Shown piece by piece: positions 47,081 through 59,498 of a DNA stretch of 64,000 nt. The notes beneath the pieces were generated by a model. The model saw only the letters and a program-made list of their open reading frames with translations. It searched no databases and was not told where the DNA came from. The position numbers and the translations under genes are program-made. The first letter of the stretch is position 1. Each line of letters starts with the position of its first letter. The DNA is taken from NCBI RefSeq assembly GCF_963422355.1, contig NC_085095.1, positions 5,202,327-5,266,326 of the forward strand. Reading direction: 5' to 3'. This DNA is from Corticium candelabrum. Taxonomy: Eukaryota > Porifera > Homoscleromorpha > Homosclerophorida > Plakinidae.

Positions 47081-50000
47081 TGTAAGTGATAAGTAGTATT
47101 TGCCAGGATTGGAATGTCTGACCGGACGTTTCTAATGTCCGGCAAATTTTAAATTGACAGGGCATGATGTCCGGTGGTTAGTCAAAGACTATTTCGCACA
47201 CTGCAGATGGCAACAAGGTATGCCACAATACCATGCTGTTGTGCCTTTGCCATAGTGTATCCAAGACAAAACAAGGAATTTACTATTGAACCCACTACAG
47301 CGGTCTTTACACAGTATTCCTCGTATCTGAAGGTCATTCCACTATTGGCTACCTGTGGACGTGCTCAGTGGCAGACAGCTTTGCCTTGACTTTGTATACA
47401 ATGAACATACACATACATGATGATAACGATGGTAGGTCCACTGTAATGAGTGAGGACCCTCTCAGTGTCTTCGGCTACGTTGATGGAATAGCAGAAAATG
47501 CGTTTATTGAATATAACCTTTAAGTGGGAGCAATTAGTTTCACTGCCTAAGGTACTACTCTATTTACGGCACAGTATAATTACAGAGAGCCAACTACTCA
47601 AATACCGACGTTCTTAAAATATCCAAGTAAATGAACAGACATATCTATTTATAAGTAATTAAATTAACAAAGGTTTTTCACACCACTCCAAACTGTTTCT
47701 TCGACACCAGATTGAAACAGAAGCACAAATGGCCAAGTGACATAACTTGTGCCAGAGTGCTTATCTGACACCCTTGGGACCTCTGGGTTCCAAGGGTGTC
47801 GGATAAGTGAAAATGTTGTATAACTGAAGCTGTTACAAACTCAACTATTGTTAATATTATAGGCATTTTTTCCACATTAGGTGTACTGAATGTTGATGTA
47901 GAATGAATGTAGATGTAGATGAATGTAGAATACAAGGAGAGAAACGCTTGAACTCACTCTCAAACTTGTTTCAAGAAACACCTGACATGCACGTGGATGT
48001 ACAAGTACGTACCAGCCATGTGATCACCCACGTGACAAGCTTGACCTGTCGGATAACCGGTGTGTCGGATAAGTGAACGTCGGATAAGTGACATACATCA
48101 AACTGTTGTTATCTATATATCCTTTAGTGCCACCTTCAACTGTGTGTATCGTTACCCTCCACTTCTGTTTTTTCTCAGAAATGTGTATTCCAAACAGCAA
48201 TATCTGGGCGAAGGGTGACATGGCACAGTCGATTGGGAAGAGTTAATTAAGATCAGTAGTAATGTGTCACCCTGATTTCAATCCAGATGTAATAAATTCA
48301 AATATGGTGTTCAAAGTAGAGTTATGTCTCCAATTGTAGCGGTCTGATTTCAGTGCAACTGGACAGTTGTTAAGAATGTGTAGGAGCGACTGACCCATAC
48401 CACACAAAGGGCAGGAATCAGACTTTATCTTCTTCCATTGTTTAAGATTTTTTCTTTTGAGGCAAATTGTTCTGAACTGCATTCACACACATGCATTCAC
48501 AGCAAACTTCATTACTCTGTCCGAGAGGCAGAGAGATCAACTTCACTCCAGATGTCGTCTTTATTCACAGAGCTGCAAGATCGAATTGATCTCTGATCGT
48601 TAACTTACAGCATGTGTTAATCTTAGACTTAGTTGATTGTTACTATCTTGCACAAAGATTGTTTTTGGCCTTCTTTGTACAGACATGATAGCAATACTGT
48701 CACTGACTGAAAGACCTTTGTTGTCAAAAGTTGTCTGCACAACATGTGCAGCATTGAATTTGAGATGTTTCATACTCATCAAACGCTGATGCTTGACAAC
48801 AGCAAGCCGGCATACTTGAGTATCACAAGAAGAGAGCAGTTGTAGGTGTATACATAGATACGTGCATACATACATACAGTACATACTTACATACAAACTA
48901 AACAAATACGTGCATGCATGCATAAATTCATTGATGAATACAGTTTTATATTTGGTGCAAACCTTCATTATAATATATTATAATATCATCTAGACTGTGT
49001 ACATAAACATACTATGCCAAGCATATGTGTGTTTACATGTTGTCATTGATGGCTTTACAGAGATGTTCGAGGCCTGTAATAGTGGTGACAAGCGTAAGTT
49101 GGATAAACTTGTTTCCTCACATCCGGATCTTGTCAATGGCACGTTGCATGATGATGGTTCGACTCTACTTCACAGGTTTGACTTGTAGATTATGGTGCCT
49201 AATAGATAAATGCGTGTTTAGTCATCATAACCAACAACTAAAGTAAACATGATTTCAAAGGGTTGCAACAGTTAGCAGTAGCAACTGTACGAGTCACAGT
49301 GTAACTGTTGATCCAACTACTCTGATTTGGTAGGCATGGTTACTTAATTGAATTATGCAAGAAGTGTTGGAATAATGCTAAACATGAATGCTAATTTGAA
49401 TGTAGCGGCCAGTTGCAGTTTGACATGGTGTTTAATTAATTAATAAAGACTTGTGTGAATTTCAGGTGCTCTAGACGAGATGATGTAGAAATGCTTCGAT
49501 CTCTCATTAGTTTTGGTGCTACTCTATGCTTTGATCGAGACAAGAAAACACCACTTGATTATGCAGCAGAAAAAGGTGCAACGTCGTTGGTAGCAGAACT
49601 GCTTCATTGTAGGTCAAAAACTGTAGATGGCAACTTAGCTCTGCTAAGCGCTGCTGAAAGGGGCCATTGTGGAGTAGTAGAAGCGTTGATTATTAGTCAA
49701 GTTGTTGCATATAAAGAGTTGGCTGATCAGGTCAAGCAAGGTTTGGAACCCGATGAAGATCTAGCTGATTTGTTTACTGCAGTTCGGGTAGACATCAATT
49801 GTGAAGATGTGGATGGTCATACTGCACTTTATCGGGCGTCTCAAGGCAACTTTGTCGATGTAGTCAAAGCTCTACTTACTTGTGCTCCTCGCAATATTCG
49901 CCATCGACATGGTATTGATCCAGGTACAGACACGGCAGTCGTGTTTACAACTAGTCACAGCTCTTTTGGCAAACCTGCATTAAATTCTGGCTCGTACAAT

Positions 50001-53000
50001 GAAAGCACTACAGATTTTGAGAATGATGCCTTGATCTCTTTCAAGAAGAACATTATTTTGAATCTAGAAGTGCGCTCACAGAAGGGTCACACGGCATTTC
50101 ACGAGGCATGTCGCAGACGAAACTTTGACATCATACGACTACTAGCTTATTCCGATGCAGACATCAATGCCATGGAACATCCTCGACAACTGGACAATCC
50201 GCGGGAGTACAATGCTCTTGTTGATGCCATTATCAAGGGTCAATGTGACTTGGTTATTGAGCTGTTGACGTTAGGAGTAAAGGATACTTCAAATCATGTG
50301 GCCTTTAATACAGCAGTACAGTTTGGAAAAGATGACATGGTGGGAGCAATGCTTGCTCACACAAACGTGGTTGAGATTGCGAATGATGATGCTAAGCCAT
50401 TGAGAAAGAAGAGTCAACACATTCCACCAGACAAATGTGAGTCAAAGTTTAGTGCTCACTGGAATGGAATTGCTCTTTATATCAAAGGTGACTGGGACCT
50501 CAAGTTCGCATGGTTGTCACGTGCTCCACAGTATCTGAGTGTGGGAACGACGGCAGTGATTAGTAAGTTGCACTTGAGGGAGAACCAGCTCACCAAAGTT
50601 CCACTTGAATTGTTTCATATGGAAGGGCTGGAAGTGCTGGATCTCTCTAAAAATAATCTTACTGCTCTTCCACTGGATGTAATAGTTGATGAACACAATA
50701 ATTCTCCTATTGAGAGATCGAGTGAACGTGCAAGTCACTGGACATGTCATAAATTAAAGGAAATTGATGTTAGTGAAAACCATCTGAAAACTCTTCCTGT
50801 TCAAGTGTTTCACCTTAAGGCTTTAGTTCAGGTGTGTGCAGCAAACAACGTAATTGACTCGCTGCCAGTGGATATGTGGCTGTCAGAGACTATTAAAGAA
50901 ATGAACTTTGCTCATAACTTGCTAGATGATCTTCCGCACCCTGAACCCTGTTTAATGCAACAGTCTCGCAGCATGAGTATAAGGGATCCGAGTACAAGGA
51001 GAAGGAGCATGATTCAAATGAAACGCCCACGTCTATTAACAATCGAAGCTCAGCAATGCCACATGTCGTACTCATTGACACCGTATGCAGCAATGTTAAG
51101 GTCCACTGTGTCATCGTCACCTTCTGGTGCAAGAAGTGTAGATGAAGACGAAGATGAAGATGAACATGATGCCAGTATTGTAGGAAGCTCTATGGGCCAG
51201 AGGACATTTAAGTCTTCTCTAAAAGTTCTGAATGTATCACACAACAATTTAGTGTTTATTCCAGTTGGTCTACCATGCCTAGCTCAAGAACTGGAACGAT
51301 TGAATTTGTCCCATAATCAAATCAAGTCTCTGGGATGCCCATCTAACTACCCACAGTCGTTAACGACTCTTGATGCTTCTGGCAATGGTGCAGTTCAGAC
51401 AATCCATGCAGAACACGAAGATACGGATGATACCAAATCAAATGATACTACATCAAATGATCCAGCAGTATGTTATGGATTTATTCAGGACAGCATGCTG
51501 GGAGGTCTGTCATTGGCTTCTCATTCGGTAATCCACTGTCGGCATCGTCTTCATGAAAACCTTCCCAATCTCGATTGTCTTAAACTTTCTGATAACTATC
51601 TAACACGAGTTTACGTCTTCAGTGGAAATCAGAGTCATTACGATACATCTGAACAAGGTTGGATTGACATCGAGATGTCTGGTCGAGTGTCATCATTAAA
51701 CGAAGCATCAAAGCCTTTATTTCCAAATCTTGCGTTGCTGGATGTTCGTTGTAATCAACTGAAGACCGTTCCTTACAGAGTGTGGGATCTACCCAAGCTG
51801 GTGGAGCTCCTACTTAGCCACAACAAAGATATAAAAGAGTTGCCAACTGCTATGGGACGACTTGTGAATCTGTTTCGACTAGACCTGGAAGGAGTCAGCA
51901 ATGAATTGTCGATTCCAAGTCACATCGATTGTAAGAGAGCACCCGAAATAATCCGACATCTTCGATCGATACACGAACGGTAAGTACGAACAGAATGTTG
52001 TAGCTGTTTTACAAGAATTGAATTTATGTGGATAGTGCGTGTGATTATCGTCGAATAAAGCTAATGCTTGTTGGATGTCATCGGCAAGGCAAAACTACTC
52101 TGCTGCGGGTTTTGACACAAGGAAGTAAGGCCACCACTGCTCCCACACACTTCAATCAGAGACGAGAAAGAGTTCACACTGGTGATAACGGTGGTCAGTG
52201 TTGATGTGGTGTTAAATAATTTAGTTGCATAACTTATTTTGTCAACGTCTAGACTTGAAATATGATCAGATTTCGACTGTCGGTGTTGACTTGGGTAAAT
52301 GGACTTACACAAAACCAGAGCCTTTCATTTTTTTTGGAAGGAGAACCCAACGTCCTGCTATAGAATTTCTGACATGGGATTTTGCCGGGCAGGTCACACC
52401 TTATTGTGACGTCGTTTTCTCTTCGTTGGTACTGATTAGTTGTTTATTATAGGATGAATATTATGCCACTCATCAATGCTTTTTGTCAAAACGAGCACTT
52501 TATTTGGTTGTGTGGAACGTTGAGAAGGACAGAGAGGGCATCGAGGAGATGGAGAAATGGTTGATGAACATACAGGTTGGTAGTTGCGTTGTCAGCATGT
52601 CTTTGACAACATCGACATTACATTGTCTCGTCGTCTGTATAGGCTCGAGCCCCCAATGCTGCAGTCATTCTTGTCGGCACACACATTGACAAAGTCACTG
52701 ACACATTTCTGCAGAGGATTGATGATAATGTGAAAGCTCGGTACCTCATTGGCAAGCACGCATCACTACAAAAAGACAAAGGTTTGCCTAGGATCCTCAG
52801 TGTGGTATTCGTCAGCTGCACACAGCTAAAATATATTGAAAACCTGAGGCAGCTGCTTTACACAACTGCCAGTGAATTGACAGAAGTTATTGGTATGGTC
52901 GTTTGTGTTGTTATATATTGGTATTAATATGTGGCACGTGACAGGATCGTATTCTGTGAGGGTCTTGGACCAGCAAGTGCCCAGTTCATACATTCAGCTT

Positions 53001-56000
53001 GAAAAGCAGATATTAGACCTAGCCAAACGAGCCAGAGAGAGTGGAACCATTCCAGTCCTGGAAGATACCGAGTTTAGGTACCTAACCGAATGTTGTGTCT
53101 GTGTCATTCCTGTCTGTTATTGTGTGCGTGTGATTAGAGAGAAAGCGTCGATAATAGTCAGCGATCCTGATGACTTAAATCAAGGAGTGAATTTTCTACA
53201 TCAGAATGGTAGCAAGGATATCGTTTGTTTAGTACGTGTTTGTGTGATAGCTGGTATCTTTGTAGGTGTCTTGCTTCACTATAATGATCCTCAGTTGCGA
53301 CGACTGTATTTTATTGACCCACAGTGGCTTTGTGACATGCTGGCTCATGTTGTCACCGTTGATCATGTGAACAGATATATAAAGAATGGTAACGTATTGG
53401 TTGTTATGTATTTATGATACAATATTGGCTATTGAGTTTGTGTATAGGAATTATGAAACAAGATGATTTGGTGCACATATTTAGAGGCAAAGTGTTTGAG
53501 CTGAGAAACGAATATGTTCAACTGCTGATCAAATTTGAAGTTGCATTGCCGATTGGGCTGCAACAGGAATATCTCTTGATTCCATCCAAGCTCCCTAATT
53601 CGATTCACAAAGCTCAGTCACTCCAACCACGAAGATGCAATGATTCTCATGATGCAAAAGTCGAAATTCTCACCATTGGAAAATCAGTTGTGTGTCGTTT
53701 CTATTACATGATCTATGTCCCGAGTGGATTTTGGCCACGACTGATATCACGTGTCCTTACCTCTCGTCAGTTTGATCAAATAGTGTCTTCAATTGCTGTG
53801 AGCTTTAGTGATGATGTCATTGAAAATAATGTTCCTTCTGCATTTTCCCCGTCGTGGTTCTACTGGAAGACTGGCATCGAGTTGAGGGTAAACGGCAGTC
53901 CTATCCTGTCAGTTAAAGAGGTGTCTGCATGCCAGGAGGGAATTATTGGTTCAATGGCTAGAGCAATGCATGGCAGCCTTAGCCTTTGCACATACGGTAC
54001 AACAGATATACTGGAGACACGAAATTATAGATGTATAGAAATTGTTGCCGCTAACCTTTTCACGAGAGAGTCATTGTCTCAGTCAAATGAGCTGAATAAA
54101 ATTCCTAGTTTGAAGTCGGCTGAACTCTTGGCCAATGCAGTCGAAACGATTGATCTTCTCATTGATGACTGGTACCCGGGTATTGCTAATGATGGTGGCA
54201 CTGGACAAGGCAACCCATTTCTAACAAAAATTGTACCATGTCCTGACTGTCTGGAAAGTTTGGTAAGAGCAGAAAGAGAAGCTTTTGGCACAGAGTCGTG
54301 TCATGAAAGTGACGGACAGTTTGAACAAGTTCCCTTGGAGGCAGCAGCTCGACATAGCAAGTCTTATTATTGCCATGTGGCATTTGTATTTCAACTAGTG
54401 GAATGTGCACTGAAAGCACAAAGCGAAGGAACTATACACTGTCCTCATCATGAAGACATCGACCTCTCAAGAATGACACCCGATTTGGTTGGTCTCCATC
54501 CATCTCATCATTTTTGTAGCTATTATTTGTTTTGTGTATTCCATAGTTGTTTCATGATTTGAAGTTAAACTTGATCGTTGATTCCAAGCAACTTGTTGAA
54601 GAGGAAGTTGTTGGAGTAGGGGCATTTGCTGATGTCTGTAAAGGCAAATATTACCCCGAGGCAACCGAGGCATGTAACTATTTCCTGTTCGTATTGACTT
54701 TTACAAGCGTTATCGATCTGTGTAGGGTGATTTGTCCCCAGATGCCGGTATTGCTGTTGCTATAAAGAAGTTGCAACAACGACAACGTGATGCTCACTGT
54801 AAGCAACCTCGTTTGATCGAGCGTGAGCTGAGTGTCGACACACTGGAGACCGAGGCATACAAGGCATACAAAGCATACTTGGAGACAAGACGAGAAGTTG
54901 CCATTCTTGCCAACGTTAATCACGAGCACATTGTGCGTTTCTTTGGCGTCCAGTTGGATCCGCGCAGTCTGATACTGGAATGGGCACCGATGGGCAGTTT
55001 AGAAACAGTCTTGAGGACATACGAAGACAGGTCAATCGCTCCTCGACCACTTCAGCAATTGATAGTTCAAGTGAGTACATAAACATCAGGTGCTTACTAA
55101 ACTTATTAACACGATTTTGCTGCTGTAGATCTCAGACGGTGTGAGATACTTGCATTCGAAAAGCATCGTTTACCGTGACCTCAAATCATCTAACGTTCTA
55201 GTGTGGAAGTTTCCCGAACCTTTGATGCAACTCGGTAGCAGCACTCATGCGGACAGCACGGTAAATCATGGCGTATGGGTCAAGTTGGCCGACTTTGGAG
55301 TAAGTCGATTAGCTGCACCTGGTGGACTAGTGAGAGGTGAAGGTGGCACGCCTGGTTTTATGGCTCCCGAGATTGTACTATTCCGAGGAGACGAAGCCTA
55401 TACAGAAAAGGTAAAACGACTTTCGTAGAGTCAATAGTTTGTATCATTAAGGTTTCTGTCTTAAAGGCAGATATTTATTCCTTTGCCATGCTCATGTATG
55501 AGATTCTATGCCAAAAGTATCCATTTGAGAGCTACCAAGCAATGGAGATTGACAAATTCGTTCAAGAAAAGAAACATCCCGACTTACCGAAGAAGGTACG
55601 TGTTGCGTGCAACGATTGGATTAGTTCGTAGTTCTATTGTTTGCCTGTCTCGTCAGGTCATCCAATATCCACAGTGTGCCATACATCTCATGCAGCGCTG
55701 CTGGTCGTTTGAATCCCAGGATCGTCCGACAGCATCTAACATTCTACAGGTCGCAGAGAGCGAAGACTTTGTCCGACTGCTTGATTGTGTGCAATTGCGG
55801 CCTGAGATGCATATCACAGCTTGTTGCTTCATATCGGGCAACCTCATGGCTCAAGAAACAGTTTCTGTAGGCACCTATTCCGACCAGGAAGAAAACGATA
55901 CATTGGACGAGAACAACACTCCAAAAAACAGTAGGAATGGTGAGCGGTATCCAAGTACGTCCAGTGTAGAAGAATCGGTCGTTAGTTTGGATGGGCAATC

Positions 56001-58704
56001 TGTGAACGATGTGATTTGGCTGTGTGAGCAGCGTATCAGTAAATCGCAGGACACTCTCTTGGATATAGCCGAGTACTTCAGGGAACGCGATCTCCACTTG
56101 GATGAGTCGTGCGACATAGTCCCTTACGATGTCGTCTGCAGCATGCTAATTATCGATGCCTATGTTGTAGTCGCTACCTCCAACAATCCACGAATATTGA
56201 TTTATGACATCGTTCATCGAATAAAACAGAAACAAATTTATCTCCCTGTGAATTTGACCGAAGGCTGTGTATTGCGGCAGATGATATATGGTGGAGGCCG
56301 CATCTTTCTTGCTTTACAGTGTGGCAGCGTTGTCAGCTTGTCGTCAAATAATGTCGTTTCTACTGGCTGCGATGCTATTTCTGAGAGTCAAGTTTGTGCA
56401 CATCTGGCAGACGACTTATTTTGCCTTGTCGCTGTTGCAAAAAATGACAAATCTACAAACGATCTTGAAGCAGCAGATCTCGAACTGTGGTGCGGTCTGT
56501 CTAACGGTTGCATTGCGATTGTAGATGGCGGCAGTATGACACAAATCAGTGAAATCATTGTGCCACTGGATGCAATATCCATTTCTGCATTTGTAGTCAA
56601 CACGGTCGCCTTTTTGGCCATCACTCGTGCATCGGATGGTCAACAGATTGTGTGGGCGTCTGTTCAGCCGGGAACTTTTGTGTACGGGTTTGAAGTGCCC
56701 ACAAAAGAACCAGTTGCGACCATTAATTGTCTTCCTCATTTGACCGGTACGTTTGAGCTGTACTGGCCAAGCGAATGCTTTGTGTTCTAATCGATTATCA
56801 TATTTTGATTCAGACTTGCCTCTCAGCCCTGTTTCTGGTCCGCATAGACTTGTTCGTCGGTTATCAGGTTTGTATCACTCATGCATTCTATTACGAGTAA
56901 GGCCAGACCGACTAAATTTTTATGCTCGGATATTTGGACATGAAACCTGGACCGACCAATCAAATTAGAAATAAAAGAGTAATGATCATGTGACATTTTG
57001 AGCATGTACAGTTTTTATTTCACTGCATCAAATGTGAGATAACAAAATGGACACTAAAACAAACGATGCTGATACTGAGTGGAACACGGTAACAGTCGCT
57101 GGACCACATGCGCTGTTAACACTTACAGAGTCATTGACATGGTGTATGTACAGTAATACCAAGTCATTTTACAGCAAGCATAATATCATTGCAGATGCAC
57201 ACATCGAGTTTTATTTTTGTTTCGTCAAGTTCAAAACTGGACCGGCAAATCCAAGCATCAATAAATTTAATTGGTTTGGCCTAATTGTATCCATACTAGA
57301 TGTCCCAGAATTGATTGCATTATTTTAATGGATTTGGTAAGGTTTACTGTGTGTAAAATCCATATGATCTTGGGAGTCTTGAGAAGTTCCTATTGGCCGA
57401 TAGGGTTATCCTGTGTGTCAGGAACAGGGCAATTTTGTTGCTGTGCCATGTTACAGTGGAAGTCTACTTTTACAAGCACCCTGAAACAGAACAACCAGAG
57501 CAGTAGTACAACAGTTTACTCTTGTCCAAAAGCTGTTGACAGTATGGCTAAGTCCATTCCAACAACTGGTGCAGTGTGGGAAAATTAGCAGATCTTGGTA
57601 TCCCGGGCACTTACAAACATGGAACTGGTACCTCCCGAATGCATGTGAGGAGGTGGAGACACTGGTGTATTCTAACAGTCAGAATGTTGCTCAAATACAT
57701 GGTTGTCATGAATCTGTCACCGAAGAGCAAAACATGCACACAATTGAGCAAGGGAGTCAGTTTCTGCAACACTTATCTTATACTGCGTTCACACTTGCAA
57801 CTTCGGAACCGAGTTGGACCAGATAAAGTTTCTTCAAGATTGCCATTACGTTACTCTACTCAAAATACTTGATAAATGCCTCGTTTTGATGCTGACTTTG
57901 GCCATCTAGATCACTTTCAACTATACCTAGGAAGGTTCTGAAGTCTCTAGTGTGAATGTGGTATAATATTACTTCTATGAAGCTATCAGAGATGTCTTTG
58001 TGAACATGAAGATCAGGCAATTATTGAGTCATAGCTTGATGCAATTATGTAAGTAGTATTCTTATAGTTGAAATCATTCTTCTTAAGATGGCAGATGTGA
58101 CAGAGTTAAGTATAATCTCATAATTGTGTGTACATACTGATGTAATTCAATGTTCCTGATTTAAGTTAGCATGCAGTATTGGAGGCAATGCCCCTCCTGC
58201 CCTCCACTCCGTAGCCCCTGCAATCAATTCTGAGATGTGCAATATTATAAGATGAGTTGAGACAATGCTCATGGATTCTGTTTATTATTAGACACGAGAG
58301 GAACTATTACTGCTCTGAAAGCTAGTGGGAGCCAACTGTATATTGGTACCAGTAGTGGTCACATTCTTATCATGAATGAAGCCAGAATTGTTCAGGTGCT
58401 ACATGCACATCATTCTGGAATTAGCTTCTTACTGCCGTTTGAAGTTGAATCGGTTGATCCCCAATGGCTCCCTCGTTTCTGGAGACGTCAACCCTTGGAA
58501 GTGCAAACTGGACATACCCCATGGAATCAGACTGATTCTTTGTCAGAAAGCATTCTAAAACGAAAATTGTTGATCTCGTTTGGTCAGGGGTGTAAACATG
58601 ATGTCATGGAACAGGAAGATGATTCCTCATCACCAAATCACGACAGAAGACAAAGAAAAAATGATGTGTATATGATGATTTGGTTAGTAGATGACTCATA
58701 CTGA
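43821..58704 (+). CDS. LRRK1: LRRK1-like Roco kinase (ankyrin-LRR-Roc-COR-kinase-propeller)
   Basis: A very large multi-exon gene encoding roughly 2,400 residues. Ankyrin repeats are encoded at 43821-44527 and from 49062 into the 2.5-kb exon 49466-51979; that exon then carries leucine-rich repeats (about 50540-51900, for example LEVLDLSKNNLTALPLDV). Roc GTPase: P-loop GCHRQGKTTL near 52075, switch II DFAGQ near 52381, GTHIDK near 52675. COR: 52945-54490, with VPSGFWPRLISRVL and CPDC. Kinase: GVGAFADVCKG near 54616, VAIKK near 54758, YRDLKSSN near 55170, LADFGVSR near 55285, GTPGFMAPE near 55347. The C-terminal region (55750-56750, then 56814-56866 and 58291-58704) is propeller-like. Exons flanking the 4.4-kb intron (44645-49061) join in phase. 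Ankyrin repeats, the CPxC/CPxH region and the order fit LRRK1 rather than LRRK2. Both the GTPase and the kinase look intact. Confidence 0.88.
46554..46850 (-). mobile_element. Possible non-LTR retrotransposon 3' remnant
   Basis: A 98-codon frame contains CPMDTCLGVKTLQHLLKEC, a CxxxxC...HxxxxC pattern like the zinc-ribbon tail after reverse transcriptase in many non-LTR elements. No RT motif remains next to it. The call rests on one motif. Confidence 0.4.
47033..47077. repeat. (TA)n microsatellite
   Basis: About 22 TA units in the large LRRK1-like intron. Confidence 0.96.
47735..48095. mobile_element. Pogo/Tc1-like MITE remnant with GTCGGATAAGTGA repeats
   Basis: A hairpin (47760-47777 with 47790-47807: CTTATCTGACACCCTTGG and complement) is followed 240-290 bp later by three tandem copies of GTCGGATAA (48048-48090), two of them followed by GTGA. 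Sub-terminal repeats of this GGATAA type are common in pogo/Tigger-derived MITEs; this assignment is inference. No transposase is visible. Confidence 0.5.
48267..48482 (-). mobile_element. Non-LTR retrotransposon C-terminal remnant
   Basis: A 71-codon frame contains CPLCGMGQSLLHILNNCPVA and then DRYNWRHNSTL. This CxxC...HxxxxC plus RYxWRHxSxL arrangement is characteristic of the tail of reverse transcriptases of invertebrate non-LTR elements. Only this 3' part survives, inside the LRRK1-like intron. Confidence 0.65.
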
Positions 58705-59498
58705 AGTAGTATAGCTGATGGCAATTTTTATTTTTGATATTTCTATGCAAATGTAATGGTGGTGGTAGGTGATTGTAGTTTATGGGGCTGTTATTGTTAG
58801 TAATATGTGCTGCTGGTCAGGTTGTTGTACAGTCCAAATCCTCTTCATGGATACGGATGTCTAATACAGTTGGTATGTCTTACTAGAGTTACACTGATAA
58901 TTGAGTCAGTTATTGGTTATCGGCTGATACAGGCATATTGGTTTTATATTGGAATCGATAAATCTTGGGTAAGTGCACACCAATAGGTTATGCATGGGTA
59001 GTTAGTCAGCCCGTTAGGGCCACGTGAGTTGCGAGCATGTCGGAAAAGAAACAGAAATCCCCATTTGGGAGCAATTCAAGGTAACTGAGGACACAAGATT
59101 TGCACGTTGCAAGGCTTGTAAAACATGTACATCATTTATCTATAAAATATATCAAATACCAGTGTATGTGCCAAATACCCTTATCGGTGCAACTCTACAT
59201 CTTACCTTTAATGGTCACTCTTATTTCACTTTGAGACCTTGTAGTTTCTGTCAGGATGTCTTTCTAACATCGAATGACTCTCCTTGTTACTTACACCTTG
59301 AATACGAACTCTGGACTTTGCTAAGTTGGTTGCGATGCGGAATGGCTATGTACAAACTATTTGCTTGCAAGAGAGTCTGGGGAAACAGTTTAACACCGAT
59401 CTACTAGCAGGTAAAATGGATTGGATATACTGAATTTACATTGTAATCAGTCCTACTTGCAATGTTATGAAATACCAACAGATTTCTTACAACAAAGG
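58705..59498. other. 3' region between the LRRK1-like gene and SYF2 (tail-to-tail)
   Basis: It contains the LRRK1-like 3' UTR and a probable transposon-derived frame at 59024-59407 listed separately. The text around 58900-58960 (GGTTATCGGCTGATA) resembles the low-information inner ends of hAT-type elements. Confidence 0.5.
59024..59407 (+). pseudogene. BED-finger-like remnant, probably from a hAT element
   Basis: The frame encodes IPIWEQFKVTEDTRFARCKA followed by C, matching the start of a BED zinc finger (aromatic residues, then CxxC). The histidine half of the finger is not seen; the sequence that follows has no similarity I recognise. It is short, without introns, and sits beside hAT-like sequence, so a domesticated or dead transposase fragment is more likely than a host gene. 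Confidence 0.4.

Larger units (their letters stand above)
44645..49061. other. Large intron of the LRRK1-like gene, rich in element remnants
   Basis: It lies between the exon ending KHHELLQ and the exon starting EMFEACNSGD. It holds two minus-strand remnants of non-LTR retrotransposon C-termini, a pogo-like hairpin, a (TA)n run (47033-47077) and unassigned sequence with GTCCGG repeats near 45550 and 47110. Other introns of this gene are mostly below 400 bp, so insertion of elements explains its size. Confidence 0.7.

Noticed and set aside
50517-51247. Antisense frames within the 2.5-kb LRRK1-like exon
   Set aside because: Shadow frames of a confident coding exon with no independent evidence.
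57047-57872. Several 90-105 codon frames between two LRRK1-like exons
   Set aside because: They lie in the last intron, overlap each other in different frames, and have no domain or splice support.
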